Positions 8,793 to 17,800 of a DNA stretch of 64,000 bases are shown one piece after another. The notes beneath the pieces are model-generated. The model did not search any database, was not told where the DNA came from, and saw nothing but the letters and a program-made list of their open reading frames with translations. The stretch's first letter is position 1, and each line of letters starts with the position of its first letter. The position numbers were made by a program, and so were the translations under genes. Source of the DNA: a gamma proteobacterium symbiont of Ctena orbiculata (lineage in GTDB: Bacteria; Pseudomonadota; Gammaproteobacteria; Chromatiales; Chromatiaceae); assembly GCA_003058525.1 (NCBI GenBank), contig QBVD01000063.1, forward strand, positions 1-64,000, given 5' to 3'.

Positions 8793-9404
8793 TTACTTTT
8801 TATTGTTGGGCGCCATCGATGAAATATAGGCTAGCAATGCCTCTATATCCTGGTCCGACAATTCGTCAAAGGTTTCATCTTCCGGGTCGTCGTCATGTAC
8901 CCGCTTGTCCCACTGAAACATCTTCATCTGCCGAAAGAGGTAACGTGGGTATTGCAGCGCCAATGCCGGGATCCCCTTGCGTGATTTTCCCATGCCGTTC
9001 TTGCGGTGGCAGCTTTTGCAGTCGCCATTATAGAGCTCTTCGCCCCGTGCCACATTACCGGGCCAGAGCGGGATGTTGTTTAAGATGGGATTGATCTTTT
9101 CAAGGTTGATACTTTCATAGTAGGCAGCGATGTCGTCGACATCCTCTTCACTGATTGAATGCAGGGACGAGGTGACTACCATGCGGGGATTGATCCTGTC
9201 TCCCTTGATGTAGGCTTCGATCTGTTTGATCATATAACCGGCTGGAGTGCCGGCAAGTCTGGGTGAGGCCGGCCCTGGCGTTCCCTGTCCGTAATGACCA
9301 TGGCACAGGGCGCAGCTGCGCGCCTGTTTCATGCCATTGTCAAGATCGACTGCATGCGCAAACATGGGGATGGATAACAGGAGAGTTATCAGTAGCCTGT
9401 TCAT
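8793..9404 (-). CDS. Periplasmic diheme cytochrome c (c4-like)
   Basis: The product has 203 residues from the ATG at 9404, preceded by AAGGAG and followed by a clear signal peptide (MNRLLITLLLSIPMFAHA). The longer frame to 9473 would put a charged stretch before it and is rejected. Two CXXCH motifs are visible, CALCH near residue 32 and CKSCH near 130, about 100 residues apart as in c4/c553-type diheme cytochromes. It probably shuttles electrons from sulfide or thiosulfate oxidation to a terminal oxidase. It sits just upstream of the DUF302 gene on the same strand and is divergent from another diheme cytochrome. Confidence 0.85.
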   Translation of the reverse strand: MNRLLITLLLSIPMFAHAVDLDNGMKQARSCALCHGHYGQGTPGPASPRLAGTPAGYMIKQIEAYIKGDRINPRMVVTSSLHSISEEDVDDIAAYYESINLEKINPILNNIPLWPGNVARGEELYNGDCKSCHRKNGMGKSRKGIPALALQYPRYLFRQMKMFQWDKRVHDDDPEDETFDELSDQDIEALLAYISSMAPNNKK

Positions 9405-9735
9405 AGTTAAGCGGCTCCTTCTTATTAGGATGGTCGTTAAAAAAACAAGGTGTGTATTGGTATATAAAACCAACCGCGAGCCGCAGAAGCCGTGTGCCTC
9501 AGTCCGATATTGATTGAGGCAGTGAATAAATCATTGCTCTTTTGGCACCCCTAGCTGGAGATCTTTTTCAGGATTATTATTCCGGTTTTGGATGGGCCGG
9601 TGATCGATTAACACGATCATTTTTATCGTTTCTGATTCTCACAAAACTGCCTGTCGCTTTCAATTATTCTTATTCTTTATCAACCCTAAAATAATCAATG
9701 GAATTAGATTGACCTGTGCTTTATTTATTGTGTCC

Positions 9736-9751
9736 TGGCAATACCCTGGCT
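9736..9751 (+). promoter_or_regulatory. Possible sigma-54 promoter before diheme cytochrome c
   Basis: TGGCAATACCCTGGCT keeps the GG-N10-GC spacing of a -24/-12 sigma-54 promoter, but several consensus positions differ. It is about 155 bases upstream of the cytochrome gene at 9907. The ~500-base divergent region 9405-9906 otherwise shows nothing I can name. Confidence 0.25.
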
Positions 9752-9906
9752 ATATTACATCTTACATAGAATAAATACTGAAGCAGTGAAAACTACCTGA
9801 CCTGTGGCATTTCTTAATTCAGGTATAGCTTGGTTTGCAGTCTCGATTGAGTGATTTATTTCTGATCGCACTGTACGATGACGATAAATTACATTATGGA
9901 GTTTCA

Positions 9907-10683
9907 ATGAGAAAGTCTATTTGGGTAACTTCCTTATTGTGCGTATTGGCTACGGGGCAGGTGGTCGCACAACCAACCGACGATGCTATGCGTGAATATG
10001 AGCAGGCAATGGAATTGACCCCGAACCTGGAGAACGGAAAAAAGGTATATCGAATCTGCTCCGTTTGTCACACTCCGGAGGGATGGGGCCTCGAGAGTGG
10101 CGCCTATCCTCAGGTTGCCGGTCAGTTGCCGACAGTACTGATCAAGCAGCTGGCCGATATTCGTGCCCGTAACAGAGACAATCCCACCATGCTGCCGTTC
10201 ACTTCCCCAAACCTGCTTGGCGGGGCTCAGGAGATCGCGGATGTGGCGGCCTATATCTCACAATTGCCGATGTCGCCGTACAATGGTGTGGGACACGGGA
10301 ATGACCTTGTATGGGGTGAAAAACTCTATAAGGACAACTGTACCGAGTGTCACGGTGAGATGGGTGAGGGTGATCTGGAGGATCACATCCCCGCCATATA
10401 CGGACAGCACTACCGCTATTTGCTACGTCAGTTCGAGTGGATAAAGATTGAACGCCGTCGTAACGCCGACAAAAAGATGGTTAAGCAGATTCACAACTTT
10501 ACCCATCGCGATATTCGAGCCGTTCTCGATTATGTTTCGCGCATCAGACCGCCAAAGGAGAAGATTGCGAAAGAGGGGTGGCGAAATCCGGATTTTCCCA
10601 ACTTTGCCAGGCCGGCGCACTTGCACTCCGGCGCCGGTTACGCCATCGATAAACGGCCGGGCAGGCCCATGCGGCCTGAATAG
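9907..10683 (+). CDS. Periplasmic diheme cytochrome c
   Basis: The product has 258 residues from the ATG at 9907. This start is chosen over the longer frame (9835) because GGAG precedes it and it opens a signal peptide, MRKSIWVTSLLCVLATGQ, cleaved near VVAQ. Two haem sites are present, CSVCH near residue 49 and CTECH near 147, in tandem cytochrome c domains like the divergent gene at 8.8 kb. The tail after the second domain (KEKIAKEGWRNPDFPNF to the end) is Pro/Arg-rich. It faces fccB across a shared terminator. A role in carrying electrons from sulfide oxidation is inferred from position. Confidence 0.85.
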   Translation: MRKSIWVTSLLCVLATGQVVAQPTDDAMREYEQAMELTPNLENGKKVYRICSVCHTPEGWGLESGAYPQVAGQLPTVLIKQLADIRARNRDNPTMLPFTSPNLLGGAQEIADVAAYISQLPMSPYNGVGHGNDLVWGEKLYKDNCTECHGEMGEGDLEDHIPAIYGQHYRYLLRQFEWIKIERRRNADKKMVKQIHNFTHRDIRAVLDYVSRIRPPKEKIAKEGWRNPDFPNFARPAHLHSGAGYAIDKRPGRPMRPE

Positions 10684-10710
10684 GTCCGTTGCGGAGCGCG
10701 GCAGGGCATA

Positions 10711-10743
10711 AAAAAAGCGGGGTTTAACCCCGCTTTTTTTATT
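10711..10743. terminator. Bidirectional rho-independent terminator
   Basis: A perfect stem, AAGCGGGG/CCCCGCTT with a TTTAA loop, is flanked by A-run and T-run. It lies between the cytochrome gene ending at 10683 and fccB ending at 10770, which converge, and can serve both. Confidence 0.9.
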
Positions 10744-10769
10744 ATGCCGGTCCTTGGCATGCAGTCGGT

Positions 10770-12068
10770 TTACATGAAGATATCATTGGTGATATTGGTA
10801 AACCAGCTGTGGGCGTATGCGACTTCGCGCGCACGCATCTCCGGTGTTGCGTCGGTTGGCGTCAGACCACCGGATACCTTGGTGATCTTGGAGCCGTCCT
10901 CGGCCAGCTGATAGACAGCCGCGACGGAGATACCCCAATCCTTGCCAACGATGGAGTAGCAGGTGTTGACATAGGCCGGTGTGCCGGGCTCCTGACCGTT
11001 CAACAGGGCTGCCACGCTTGCGGCGCAGACTTTTGCTTCGGAATTGGCGGCATAACCGGATTTCGGCATACCTTTGGCAATCGAGGCGTCACCGATCACA
11101 TGGATGTTCTTGTGAATGGTGGATTCGAAGGTATGCAGGTTGATGGGGCACCAGCCGCTGTCGTTGGTCAGGCCGGCCGCAAAGGCGATCTTACCCGCCT
11201 TCTGGTTCGGGATGACGTTCAGAACATCGGCCTTTATCGTGTCATCGAAACCGGTAACGACAGATTTCGAGCCGGCGTCAACCTTGATCACGGCATTGTC
11301 GTTCGAGCCCTGAGCACTGCCACGCCACTCGATCATGGAGTTGTCGGTCTCATAGCCGTAGAGTGCCTTCCAGCCCTGGGTGAAGAGCCCCATTTTGGAG
11401 AACTTAGGCTTCGGATCGAGGATGATGATCTTCGACTTCGGCTTATGCTGCTTCAGATAGTGGGCTATCTGAGAAGCACGCTCATAGGGTCCAGGAGGAC
11501 AACGGAAGGGGTTGCCGGGAGGCGCGATAACGACAGTGCCGCCATCCTTCATGGCTTCCAGTTGCTTGCGCAGGGTAACGGTCTGGGAACCGGCTTTCCA
11601 GGCGTGCGGAATCTCCTCAGCCACCTTGGCGTCGTATCCATCGATGGTTTCCCACTTGAAGTCGATACCTGGAGCAACGATACAGCGATCGTAAGGGAAG
11701 CTCTTGCCGCCGGCTGTCTTGACGGTCTTGGCGTTGGCATCGATGGCGGTGACCACATCATGGACAACGTTGACGCCGTGTTTGCCGAGTCCGGCATAGC
11801 CGAATTTGATGGAGTCGATACTACGGTCGCCGCCCAATACCTCGTTGGACAAGTAGCAGGTGTAGTAGTTTTTGTTGGCTTCGATCAGGGTGACTTCGAT
11901 GGTTGGATCGGCCATGCGCAGATATTTGGCAGCAGTGGCACCACCGGTACCGCCGCCGACAACAACCACTTTCTTGGAAGCGCCCAAGGCGATATAGGGG
12001 GTACCCATCATGCCGATGGCAGTAGCCGCACCCGCGCCTTTAACAAATCCTCTTCGAGTAATCTTCAT
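10770..12068 (-). CDS. fccB: Flavocytochrome c sulfide dehydrogenase, flavoprotein subunit
   Basis: FccB oxidises sulfide to sulfur or polysulfide in the periplasm and passes electrons to the FccA haems. The 432-residue product starts with a Tat signal ([12 protein letters not shown], cleavage near ALGA), then the FAD Rossmann motif [17 protein letters not shown]. Cysteines at [22 protein letters not shown] and [12 protein letters not shown] fit the redox-active sites of the family. The ATG at 12068 is preferred to 12077 because AGGGGG is ten bases upstream of it but only one base from the other. It directly follows fccA, so translation is probably coupled. Confidence 0.93.
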   Translation of the reverse strand: MKITRRGFVKGAGAATAIGMMGTPYIALGASKKVVVVGGGTGGATAAKYLRMADPTIEVTLIEANKNYYTCYLSNEVLGGDRSIDSIKFGYAGLGKHGVNVVHDVVTAIDANAKTVKTAGGKSFPYDRCIVAPGIDFKWETIDGYDAKVAEEIPHAWKAGSQTVTLRKQLEAMKDGGTVVIAPPGNPFRCPPGPYERASQIAHYLKQHKPKSKIIILDPKPKFSKMGLFTQGWKALYGYETDNSMIEWRGSAQGSNDNAVIKVDAGSKSVVTGFDDTIKADVLNVIPNQKAGKIAFAAGLTNDSGWCPINLHTFESTIHKNIHVIGDASIAKGMPKSGYAANSEAKVCAASVAALLNGQEPGTPAYVNTCYSIVGKDWGISVAAVYQLAEDGSKITKVSGGLTPTDATPEMRAREVAYAHSWFTNITNDIFM

Positions 12069-12083
12069 ATCTCTCATTCCCCC

Positions 12084-12701
12084 TTATTGCTTGCCCTGGG
12101 CGTAGTAGTTGAAGAGCGCCTCGAAGCCGGCATCGCCCTCTTTCTTGATCATCTGATTGACCTTTTTCTTCATCTTCTTCGTCATCTCACGATCGCCCGC
12201 CTTGTAGTCGGCCATAGTGTAGTGAAGATAAGGTATCAGCTGACCCATCAGGATACCGGAGTCATCCTCTGCCGATGTGCCGCCGTCAGCATGGCATTTC
12301 TCGCAGTATTTATCATGTAGCTTGGCGCCTTTCTTGGCCAGCTTCGGATCAGAATCCTGCTTGGCAGGAACAAAGGGTTGTTTGGCGAAGAATTCGCCCA
12401 TGGCCTTAATCTCATCATCGGAATAGCCCTTGGCGATACGTCCCATGATGGTGTTTTTAACCGAACCATCTTTGAAACCCAGCATCACCTCTTCGAAATA
12501 GATGGCAGAGATGCCGCCGATGCTCGGGGTTGCCGGGCCCGCGCTTGCGCCGTTGGTTCCATGGCAACCGGCACAGGTAACGGCCAGCATGTTGGCACTG
12601 GCGCCCGTCATCGTCTTGGGCTTGTCAGCAGCGAAGGCCGCAGATGAAGCACTGATTGCCAGTGCGCCGATCAGGGCTCTCTTTAGTTTTGTGTACGCCA
12701 T
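12084..12701 (-). CDS. fccA: Flavocytochrome c sulfide dehydrogenase, diheme cytochrome subunit
   Basis: The 205-residue product has a signal peptide (MAYTKLKRALIGALAISASS, cleaved near AFAA) and two CXXCH motifs, CAGCH near 43 and CEKCH near 133, in the two-domain layout of FccA. The C-terminal half is Lys-rich (MTKKMKKKVNQMIKK), often seen in partners that dock acidic cytochromes. It takes electrons from FccB FAD. A strong GGAGGTAAC ribosome binding site precedes the ATG. It is first of the fccAB pair. Confidence 0.93.
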   Translation of the reverse strand: MAYTKLKRALIGALAISASSAAFAADKPKTMTGASANMLAVTCAGCHGTNGASAGPATPSIGGISAIYFEEVMLGFKDGSVKNTIMGRIAKGYSDDEIKAMGEFFAKQPFVPAKQDSDPKLAKKGAKLHDKYCEKCHADGGTSAEDDSGILMGQLIPYLHYTMADYKAGDREMTKKMKKKVNQMIKKEGDAGFEALFNYYAQGKQ

Positions 12702-12887
12702 GTTACCTCCTTTGGTATTAAAAACAGGCTTACATTATTTTAGATCAGGGTGCAAAGTGCGCCCTGTCGTATGAACCGGAGCAGCGATTGGAACTGTTCC
12801 TGTTGCAGTAGACTCAGATGGGTATCCTCCACGCCTCGAGAGAGGCAAATAATGGGAAATACTTCCCCCACCTGGGCAATGCCCTTT

Positions 12888-13820
12888 TTATTTTAGAAGG
12901 CCCGCAACCTCGACATGCTTTTTCTTTTCAGCGATGTCCAGGGCAGTATGGCCCTCATTGTCTTTATTCATTTTATTTGCGCCGTGTTGAAGCAGCAGCT
13001 TAACCATCGGCTGTGAACCTTTACGGGCGGCTTCCATCAACGATGTGATGCCGTCCGTATCCGCCAGATTGACATCGGCGCCGGCCTCGAGCAGCAAGCG
13101 TGCAGCCTCGAGCCTATCCTGTCCCACGGCCCAGATCAGGGCGGTAGCGCCGTCATTGTCTTTGGCGTCGAGATTGGCATAGTGGTCGATAAGCACCGTA
13201 ACCGCACTGTTGTTGCCGCTGTCGGCGGCAAGTATCAATGCCGTGGAGCCATTCTTATCCCGGCTTTCAATCTCTGCGCCATGCTTCAGGAGCATGGCGG
13301 CGGTGTCGGCATGTCCTTTCTCTGCCGCCATCATCAAGGCGTTGTGACCATGTTTGTCTGAGGCCTTGGGATCGGCACCCTTGAACAGCAGTTGTTCAAC
13401 CATGTCTGTGATGCCGTAGCGCGATGCGATCATCAGCGAATCCCAGCCGGCGCGTGTGCGATCATGCAGATTGGCGCCCCGTTCCAGCAGCATGGCCGTC
13501 AGGGCGGGATGGCCGTTCTCGGCGGCGAATGTCAAAGCCGAACAGCCCGCTACGGTCCGCGCATTCACATCCGCACCGCGGTTCAGCAGCACCACCACGC
13601 TCTCGAAATTGTCGTTCTCGACAGCCATCATCAGCGCGGTTTTACCGAATTTGTTTGCCGTGTCGACCGGTATTCCTCTGTCCAGCAGGGCGGATATGGT
13701 TTCGACATCACCGATGCTGGCGGCCAAGCGCAGATCTTTCTCGTCCTGTTTGTCACCGGCATACAGGGGCGACGTTAAAAGTAGCACAATGGTCGCAAGG
13801 AGCAGTCTGGTGTATTTCAT
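12888..13820 (-). CDS. Secreted ankyrin-repeat protein
   Basis: The product has 310 residues from the ATG at 13820, which follows AGGAAAG and opens a signal peptide (MKYTRLLLATIVLLLTSP). The mature protein is almost wholly nine ankyrin repeats, for example TANKFGKTALMMAVEND and ASDKHGHNALMMAAEKG. Ankyrin arrays bind other proteins; export to the periplasm suggests a partner there, perhaps the cytochromes or flavocytochrome c encoded alongside. The partner is not shown by the sequence. It lies between fccAB and a NapC-type cytochrome, all on the minus strand. Confidence 0.85.
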   Translation of the reverse strand: MKYTRLLLATIVLLLTSPLYAGDKQDEKDLRLAASIGDVETISALLDRGIPVDTANKFGKTALMMAVENDNFESVVVLLNRGADVNARTVAGCSALTFAAENGHPALTAMLLERGANLHDRTRAGWDSLMIASRYGITDMVEQLLFKGADPKASDKHGHNALMMAAEKGHADTAAMLLKHGAEIESRDKNGSTALILAADSGNNSAVTVLIDHYANLDAKDNDGATALIWAVGQDRLEAARLLLEAGADVNLADTDGITSLMEAARKGSQPMVKLLLQHGANKMNKDNEGHTALDIAEKKKHVEVAGLLK

Positions 13821-13899
13821 TGCTTTCCTGTCAAGAGACTTAACTTCATATTTCATTGAGCAAAGCCAGTGAATTATATCAAACCTGTTTCAAGAGCGG

Positions 13900-14466
13900 T
13901 TAGGACTCATCGCCCTCATCCGGTTCGTCCGGCTCCTCGTGCGCGACGCCTTTATGACAATCGATACAGGCCTTGCCCTCATCCATTGCCTTCGGGTGGC
14001 GTTTGCGGGCACTGCGATCCTGCTCACTCAGGTCCATATTGGCAAACTCATGGCAGGAGCGGCACTCACGGGAGTCGGAAGCGCGCATCTTCTCCCAGAC
14101 CCTGGTCGCCATATCCCAGCGGAGGGCCTCATACTTTTCCTTGGTGTCGATGGTGCCCATGATCTCGTGATAGACATCCTTTGCAGCCATCACCTTTGCG
14201 ATCATCTTGGGGATGAAAGGCTTGGGTACATGACAGTCCGCACAGGTGGCCTGCACACCGGAAGCATTCTTGTAGTGAGCAGTCTCCTTGAACTCTTCCA
14301 GGTTGACCTTCATGGAGTGACAGGAGGTACAGAAATCCATCTCATTGGTGAATGCCAGGCCCATACTGAACAGGCCGGAAAAGATGATACCACCAATAAA
14401 AATTATGCCCGCTAGGATTATAGAAATTTTACCCGCGGACCTGTAGCCAGCATGCTGTCTGAACAT
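13900..14466 (-). CDS. NapC/NirT-type membrane tetraheme cytochrome c
   Basis: The product has 188 residues. A single N-terminal membrane anchor (ISIILAGIIFIGGIIFSGLF, residues ~14-33) is followed by four CXXCH motifs: CTSCH, CADCH, CRSCH and CIDCH. This is the layout of NapC/NirT/NrfH quinol dehydrogenases, which move electrons from the quinol pool to periplasmic partners or the reverse. The tail is acidic (EEPDEPDEGDES). No dedicated reductase gene is adjacent; the nearest periplasmic partners are FccAB and the ankyrin protein. The ATG at 14466 is the only sensible start. Confidence 0.88.
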   Translation of the reverse strand: MFRQHAGYRSAGKISIILAGIIFIGGIIFSGLFSMGLAFTNEMDFCTSCHSMKVNLEEFKETAHYKNASGVQATCADCHVPKPFIPKMIAKVMAAKDVYHEIMGTIDTKEKYEALRWDMATRVWEKMRASDSRECRSCHEFANMDLSEQDRSARKRHPKAMDEGKACIDCHKGVAHEEPDEPDEGDES

Positions 14467-14655
14467 ACTCCACCCTCGAAATTCTGCAAGGAAAACGTTC
14501 TGTATTCCTTGTGTCGTTTGTAGCTATCCCGTCTACTTCCTGTTAGACCGGGTTATTTTTCTTGACTGGAGGATGTTACGTCAAGTCGAATGTCAATGCA
14601 AAAAATACTCTGTAAACAATCGCATGTGACATTATTAGTAGGAACTAATCTAGCT

Positions 14656-15282
14656 CTAACTGACCCGTTGGACCGGGCGTTCTTGCGGCAAATGACGATA
14701 AGTCTGCCACTTATGATTGATCTCACCCAGGGTCATGAGTTCCTCTAGGAGGCGGTTTCGGTAGTCTGGATTGTCTATGGCGGGAAAAAGCGTGGTGCGT
14801 ATTTCATGGGCTACGCCGCTGGCGGCCAACAGGCGGGCGGAGCGCCAGGCCGACTCCCCGGAATGGCGCGTCCCGGTCAGTGCGGGATAATCTTCCGCCA
14901 GGGCCTTGATATCCAACCCCACCCAATCGATCAGCGGCAGCAGTTGCTCGAAGCGTTCTGGATAGATACCCGCCGTATGCAGGCCGACCAGAAAACCCAT
15001 CGATTTAATATCTCTGACGGCCTGTGCGATCGATCGCTGGAGCGTCGGTTCACCGCCGCTGAACACGACCCCATCCAGTAAACCGATACGGACTGAGAGA
15101 AATTCGAGAATCTCCTTCCAGGATGGCCGGTTGTCGTTTCGTCGCGGCAGTAGCTCCGGGTTGTGACAGTAGTGGCAACGCATAGGGCATCCCTGACAGA
15201 ACACCACGGCCGCCAGATGACCCGGGAAGTCGATGGTGGTCATGGGGGTCAACCCCCCCACCCGAAGCGCTTCGCCCGGCAT
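14656..15282 (-). CDS. nrdG: Anaerobic ribonucleotide reductase activating enzyme (radical SAM)
   Basis: NrdG generates the glycyl radical on NrdD using S-adenosylmethionine. In the 208-residue product the radical SAM cluster motif CX3CX2C is visible in GCPMRCHYCHNPELL near residue 32, followed by the SAM-binding GGEP motif in VVFSGGEPTLQ. It starts two bases after the stop of the small glycyl-radical gene, so nrdD, the small gene and nrdG form one tight operon under the NrdR boxes near 17.57 kb. Confidence 0.92.
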   Translation of the reverse strand: MPGEALRVGGLTPMTTIDFPGHLAAVVFCQGCPMRCHYCHNPELLPRRNDNRPSWKEILEFLSVRIGLLDGVVFSGGEPTLQRSIAQAVRDIKSMGFLVGLHTAGIYPERFEQLLPLIDWVGLDIKALAEDYPALTGTRHSGESAWRSARLLAASGVAHEIRTTLFPAIDNPDYRNRLLEELMTLGEINHKWQTYRHLPQERPVQRVS

Positions 15283-15284
15283 GA

Positions 15285-15488
15285 TCAGCTGTCGATGTCC
15301 ACCGTTTCTTCATCCATGGAGAAATTGGGCGAGGCGGAGGTCCGAGCCTGAACGAAGTAGCGGCGCTCCGCCTGCTCCGACTGTTTGCCGGGATTGAATG
15401 CGGAGATGGGGCGGTGGTAGCCCATCACCCGTGTCCAGATCTCGCAACGGGTGCGTTCCTCATCTTTCAGTTCAATGGTGTGATGCAT
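15285..15488 (-). CDS. Separately encoded glycyl-radical domain of class III ribonucleotide reductase
   Basis: This 67-residue protein starts at an ATG (15488) inside the 3' end of nrdD, in another frame, with AGGAG seven bases upstream; the overlap is 17 bases. It contains RVMGYHRPISAFNPGKQSEQ, which matches the glycyl-radical loop that ends ordinary NrdD proteins (RxxGYL...FNxGKxxE), with the radical Gly in RVMGY. NrdD here stops right after its zinc-site cysteines and lacks this loop. The two polypeptides therefore probably assemble into one active enzyme. A programmed frameshift joining them is the alternative, but the good ribosome site favours separate translation. Confidence 0.75.
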   Translation of the reverse strand: MHHTIELKDEERTRCEIWTRVMGYHRPISAFNPGKQSEQAERRYFVQARTSASPNFSMDEETVDIDS

Positions 15489-17517
15489 GGTTGATCTCCT
15501 GTTGTTTGCGCAGTATGAGTTCGTGATCACATTTGGGACAGAATTCGTGCTCTCCGTTCAGATAGCCGTGTCGCGGGCAGATGGAGAACGTCGGTGTGAT
15601 GGTCAAGTAAGGTATGCGGAAACTCTGCAGGGCGCGCCTGACCAGTTTTACACACGCCTCGTCGCTGCTGATCCGCTCATTCATATAGAGGTGCAGCACG
15701 GTGCCGCCGGTATATTTTTGCTGCAGCGGCTCTTGATGCTGCAGAGCAGCAAAGGGGTCGTCGGTAAAGCCCACCGGGAGCTGGGATGAGTTGGTGTAGT
15801 AGGGTTTCTCTACACTCCCCGCCTGCAGAATGTCCGGATAACGTTTTCTGTCCTCCTTGGCGAAGCGGTAGGTGGTTCCCTCTGCCGGTGTCGCCTCGAG
15901 GTTGTAGAGATTGCCCGTCCCCTCCTGAAACGCCACCATGGTCTGGCGTATATGGTCGAGGAAGCGATGCGCGAAATCAGCGCCTTCTGCTGTGGTGATG
16001 TCCTCCCGGTCGTCCGTGAAGTTACGGATCATCTCGTTGATGCCGTTGACGCCGAGGGTGGAGAAGTGATTTCTCAAGGTCCCCAGATAGCGTTTTGTAT
16101 AGGGAAAGAGACCGGCGTCCATATGGCGCTGTATCACCTTACGCTTGATCTCGAGGCTGTTGCGGGCCAGTCTCAGGAGTTCATCCACTCTTGCCATCAG
16201 GGCAGCCTCATCGCCGGCGTAGAGATACCCCAGGCGCGCGCAGTTGAGGGTTACCACACCCAATGAACCGGTCTGTTCCGCCGAGCCGAAGAGCCCGTTG
16301 CCCCGCTTCAGCAATTCCCGCAAATCGAGTTGCAGGCGACAGCACATGGAGCGCACCATGTTCGGACTCAATTCGGAATTCAGGAAGTTCTGGAAATAGG
16401 GCAGACCATATTTTGCCGTCATCCTGAACAGCCGCTTTGCGTTTTCACTCTCCCAGGGAAAGTCGGGAGTGATGTTGTAGGTGGGTATGGGGAAGGTGAA
16501 GACCCGGCCTTTCGCATCCCCGGCAGTCATTACCTCGATATAGGCGCGGTTGATCAGGTCCATCTCATGCTGCAGCTCGCCGTAACAGAAGGGCATCTCC
16601 TGGCCGCCGATGACGGGGACCTGGTGGCGCAGGTCCTCGGGACAGACCCAGTCGAAGGTCAGATTGGTGAATGGGGTCTGGGTACCCCAACGTGAGGGAA
16701 CATTGAGGTTGTAGATCAACTCCTGTATGGCCTGATGGACCTGCTCATAGCTGAGGTTGTCTTTGCGCACGAAGGGCGCCATGTAGGTGTCGAATGAGCT
16801 GAAGGCCTGTGCGCCGGCCCATTCATTCTGCAGGGTACCGAGAAAGTTGACGATCTGGCCGACGGCGCTGCTCATGTGCTTTGGAGGCGCGGACTCCACC
16901 TTGCCGGGCACCCCGTTCAAGCCTTCATGCAACAGGGTGCGCAGAGACCAGCCTGCGCAATAGCCGGCAAGCATGTCGAGGTCGTGGATATGTATATCAG
17001 CCGTACGGTGGGCTTCACCGATCTCAGGGGGATAGACATGATTGAGCCAGTAGTTGGCGATCATCTTGCCGGAGGCGTTGAGGATTAATCCGCCCAGGGA
17101 GTAGCCTTGGTTCGCGTTGGCGGAGACCCGCCAGTCGGTGCGCTGCAGATATTCGCTGACCGAGGCGCTGACATCCAGCAGGGTGCGGCGGTCTTCCCTC
17201 AGCTTTTTGTGTTGTTCGCGATAGACGATATAGGCACGGGCTGTCTTCAGGTGGTTGGCGCTTATCAGTACCTGCTCGACGATATCCTGGATACGCTCGA
17301 TGCTAGGGATCATTTCCCGGTAGCCTGTATGGCTCAACACCTTGATTACATGGGCGGTCAGTAAACCGGCCTCGTCACCACTGAATTCGCCGCTGGCATC
17401 ACCCGCCTTGAGGATGGCGTTTTGTATCTTGTCACTATTGAAATCGACCTCAGCGCCATCGCGCTTGGTGACCTTGGCGGGCAGCCAGGATTCTCTCTTC
17501 AAGGCGTGGGCATGCAT
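15472..17517 (-). CDS. nrdD: Anaerobic ribonucleoside-triphosphate reductase, catalytic subunit lacking its glycyl-radical tail
   Basis: The product has 681 residues. An N-terminal ATP cone (LPAKVTKRDGAEVDFNSDKI) is followed by the ten-stranded barrel of class III reductases, with catalytic-type cysteines in VRSMCCRLQLDL and VVTLNCARLGYL. Near the C terminus, SICPRHGYLNGEHEFCPKCD resembles the zinc-binding segment. The protein ends ten residues later at INHASHH, without the RxxGY glycyl-radical loop, which is encoded by the overlapping downstream gene. A GGAGG site precedes the ATG at 17517. Expression is expected under low oxygen, with NrdR control from the boxes just upstream. Confidence 0.92.
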   Translation of the reverse strand: MHAHALKRESWLPAKVTKRDGAEVDFNSDKIQNAILKAGDASGEFSGDEAGLLTAHVIKVLSHTGYREMIPSIERIQDIVEQVLISANHLKTARAYIVYREQHKKLREDRRTLLDVSASVSEYLQRTDWRVSANANQGYSLGGLILNASGKMIANYWLNHVYPPEIGEAHRTADIHIHDLDMLAGYCAGWSLRTLLHEGLNGVPGKVESAPPKHMSSAVGQIVNFLGTLQNEWAGAQAFSSFDTYMAPFVRKDNLSYEQVHQAIQELIYNLNVPSRWGTQTPFTNLTFDWVCPEDLRHQVPVIGGQEMPFCYGELQHEMDLINRAYIEVMTAGDAKGRVFTFPIPTYNITPDFPWESENAKRLFRMTAKYGLPYFQNFLNSELSPNMVRSMCCRLQLDLRELLKRGNGLFGSAEQTGSLGVVTLNCARLGYLYAGDEAALMARVDELLRLARNSLEIKRKVIQRHMDAGLFPYTKRYLGTLRNHFSTLGVNGINEMIRNFTDDREDITTAEGADFAHRFLDHIRQTMVAFQEGTGNLYNLEATPAEGTTYRFAKEDRKRYPDILQAGSVEKPYYTNSSQLPVGFTDDPFAALQHQEPLQQKYTGGTVLHLYMNERISSDEACVKLVRRALQSFRIPYLTITPTFSICPRHGYLNGEHEFCPKCDHELILRKQQEINHASHH

Positions 17518-17550
17518 GATCGGTGACCCTCCAGGTGATTTATTTTTAAA

Positions 17551-17597
17551 GCACTATATGTAGCGGTGTATATGAAGTAAAACACTATATATTGTGT
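17551..17597 (-). promoter_or_regulatory. Pair of NrdR boxes upstream of nrdD
   Basis: ACACTATATATTGTGT at 17582-17597 matches the NrdR consensus fully. GCACTATATGTAGCGG at 17551-17566 is a weaker copy starting 31 bases away. The pair ends 34 bases upstream of nrdD. With the nrdAB pair at 6.55 kb, both reductases in the window would respond to NrdR. Confidence 0.85.
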
Positions 17598-17771
17598 TTT
17601 CAAGGTAAATACTTGACCCAGGTCAATTGCCCGTAAAATCTTCTTCAGATTAGAGCCGTTTTAAGATTCAGGGAGTTAGAATGGGGTGTTGATAAATCAC
17701 CCTAAGTTCTGTTCAAAATGGAGGAACCCGGCAGGAGGTGACATGACCCGGCAGCCATCCAATCAGCTGGG

Positions 17772-17800
17772 CCGATTGGATTAGCGTTGCCAGTCCTTAG
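17772..17800. repeat. Remnant of the CTAGGGCCTGTTAACACTAA repeat end
   Basis: CCGATTGGATTAGCGTTGCC followed by AGTCCTTAG resembles the right end of the 7848-8118 element. It overlaps the last codons of the metallo-hydrolase gene: the stop TAA (minus strand, 17797-17799) lies in the repeat. Confidence 0.5.

Noticed and set aside
10809-12320. 503-codon plus-strand frame opposite fccB
   Set aside because: Antisense shadow of fccB and the end of fccA; the minus-strand proteins are unmistakable.
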